Shown here piece after piece: positions 4,585-5,350 of a stretch of 5,350 nt of DNA; positions within the stretch are counted from its first letter, which is position 1, and each line of letters opens with the position of its first letter. The stretch spans positions 1-5,350 of the forward strand of contig JAKLGN010000095.1 in assembly GCA_022710665.1 (NCBI GenBank), in the 5' to 3' direction. The translations under genes were made by a program, and so were the position numbers. This DNA comes from Methanoregula sp. GTDB lineage: Archaea > Halobacteriota > Methanomicrobia > Methanomicrobiales > Methanospirillaceae. Under the pieces are notes generated by a model. That model had not been told where the DNA came from. It saw nothing but the letters and a program-made list of their open reading frames with translations, and searched no databases.

Positions 4585-5350
4585 CGTAGCACCAAAAGCA
4601 ACAGAAACAAAAAAGGAGGTTAAGCCTGTGGCAGACAAGATTACATTAGGTTACACGCACCTGAGTGGGTGTACCGGTTGTACTGTAGCATTAGCAGACA
4701 ACTATGCCGGATTATTAACGCTCCTCGACAAGTACGTTGACCTGAAATACATGCCAACACTTGCAGACGCAAGGCATATCCAGAAGGTTGATGTATCATT
4801 CGTCGAGGGTTCAGTCTGTATTAACGACAAACTCGCAGTTGCAGAGATCAAGGAAACCCGTGAAAAGTCGGCAGTGGTCGTCGCACTCGGCGGCTGCGCC
4901 TGCTATGGCAACATCACCCGGTTCTCCCGTGGTGGCCAGCAGAACCAGCCGGCACACGAGGCATACCTGCCAATCGGCGACCTGATCAAGGTCGATGTCT
5001 ACATCCCCGGTTGCGCACCGACCCCCCAGATGATCAGGAATGTTGCCGTCATGGCATACCTGCTCCTCAAGGGAACCAAGGAACAGAAAGATCTCGCAAC
5101 GGCTTTCCTCAAGCCCCTCATGATGGCAGCAGACAGAGGAACCAGTGCATGCTTCTGTGACCTGATGACCAATGTCATCAACCAGGGCCTGTGCATGGGA
5201 TGCGGCAGCTGTGCGTCTGCCTGCCCGGTCAATGCCATTACCCACGAGTACGGCAAGCCCCAGGGCGAGCGTGACCTGTGCATCAAGTGTGGTGCCTGTT
5301 ATAACCAGTGCCCGCGGAGCTGGTTCAGCTTTGATGTGGTATCGAACTAT
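4508..5350 (+). CDS. frhG: Coenzyme F420-reducing hydrogenase, iron-sulfur subunit gamma (3' end cut by window edge)
   Basis: FrhG passes electrons from the FrhA Ni-Fe centre to the FAD of FrhB through three [4Fe-4S] clusters. From the ATG at 4508 there are 281 codons to the edge with no stop. The small-subunit core starts near residue 45: HLSGCTGC (51-58; C55, C58), GSVC (C104), GGCACYGN (C130, C132), and PGCAPTPQ (C169) bear proximal-cluster ligands. A two-cluster ferredoxin domain follows, with C229, C232, C235, C239 in CMGCGSCASACP and C258, C261, C264, C268 in CIKCGACYNQCPR. Residues 1-40 form an Ala/Pro/Lys-rich extension after MGLLSMFKK, overlapping frhD by 77 bases in another frame. 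A second start, GTG at 4628, has a stronger ribosome site and would give a 241-codon visible protein without the extension. I prefer the long form because its segment looks like a real linker and places C58 near the position known for Methanothermobacter FrhG. Few residues are likely missing at the C-terminus. Confidence 0.93.
   Translation, partial: MGLLSMFKKDASPEPPKAAAPQKAADVAPKATETKKEVKPVADKITLGYTHLSGCTGCTVALADNYAGLLTLLDKYVDLKYMPTLADARHIQKVDVSFVEGSVCINDKLAVAEIKETREKSAVVVALGGCACYGNITRFSRGGQQNQPAHEAYLPIGDLIKVDVYIPGCAPTPQMIRNVAVMAYLLLKGTKEQKDLATAFLKPLMMAADRGTSACFCDLMTNVINQGLCMGCGSCASACPVNAITHEYGKPQGERDLCIKCGACYNQCPRSWFSFDVVSNY
4615..4620 (+). promoter_or_regulatory. Strong ribosome-binding site for the short frhG start (GTG 4628)
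   Basis: AAGGAGGT (4613-4620) is the best Shine-Dalgarno match in the window and ends seven bases before a GTG in the frhG frame, 43 bases after the frhD stop. It could drive the main frhG start or a second, shorter product. In the long reading it simply encodes Lys-Glu-Val. Confidence 0.6.

Noticed and set aside
1..5350. CRISPR arrays, tRNA or rRNA genes, insertion sequences, toxin-antitoxin or defence genes
   Set aside because: No regularly spaced repeats, tRNA-like folds, transposase motifs or terminal inverted repeats were seen; nearly all of the window is core metabolic coding sequence.

Overview
This window comes from a methanogenic archaeon, most likely of the Methanomicrobiales (Methanoregula-like; the order is a judgement from protein style, not a database match). 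Three things support this: an archaeal-type translation factor aIF2 beta, an archaeal GTP cyclohydrolase (MptA) that starts tetrahydromethanopterin synthesis, and genes for the F420-reducing [NiFe]-hydrogenase. Promoters look archaeal (TATA-like elements) and ends of genes are marked by T-runs rather than strong hairpins.

Left part, minus strand: the first 45 codons of aIF2 beta (136 to 1, cut by the window edge), then a complete ilvC (1286 to 297) encoding class I ketol-acid reductoisomerase of valine/isoleucine synthesis. ilvC stands alone here, with its own upstream TATA-like element and a T-rich 3' end. The 102-bp gap at 1287-1388 holds a divergent promoter region whose core, TTATATAA, is its own reverse complement and could serve both ilvC (leftward) and mptA (rightward).

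Middle, plus strand: mptA (1389-2375) is followed at once by a T8 run. Then comes an AT-rich 279-bp region without a convincing gene. It holds several T-runs, three short perfect palindromes and a partial copy of the frhA ribosome-binding/start region, and it must contain the control region of the next operon.

Right part, plus strand: frhA, frhD and frhG in tight order. FrhA is the [NiFe] catalytic subunit, FrhD the protease that trims the FrhA C-terminus once nickel is inserted, and FrhG the iron-sulfur electron-transfer subunit. The flavin/F420-binding subunit FrhB is expected just beyond the right edge. Together they make the enzyme that reduces coenzyme F420 with H2 for methanogenesis.

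No new biological system is evident; these are core methanogen genes. The points most worth checking are gene-start and regulatory ones: a probable TTG start for frhA, two well-placed starts for frhG (the longer adds a 40-residue Ala/Pro/Lys-rich extension overlapping frhD), a cysteine where I recall an aspartate cluster ligand in the Methanothermobacter FrhG structure, and the palindrome cluster ahead of frhA.
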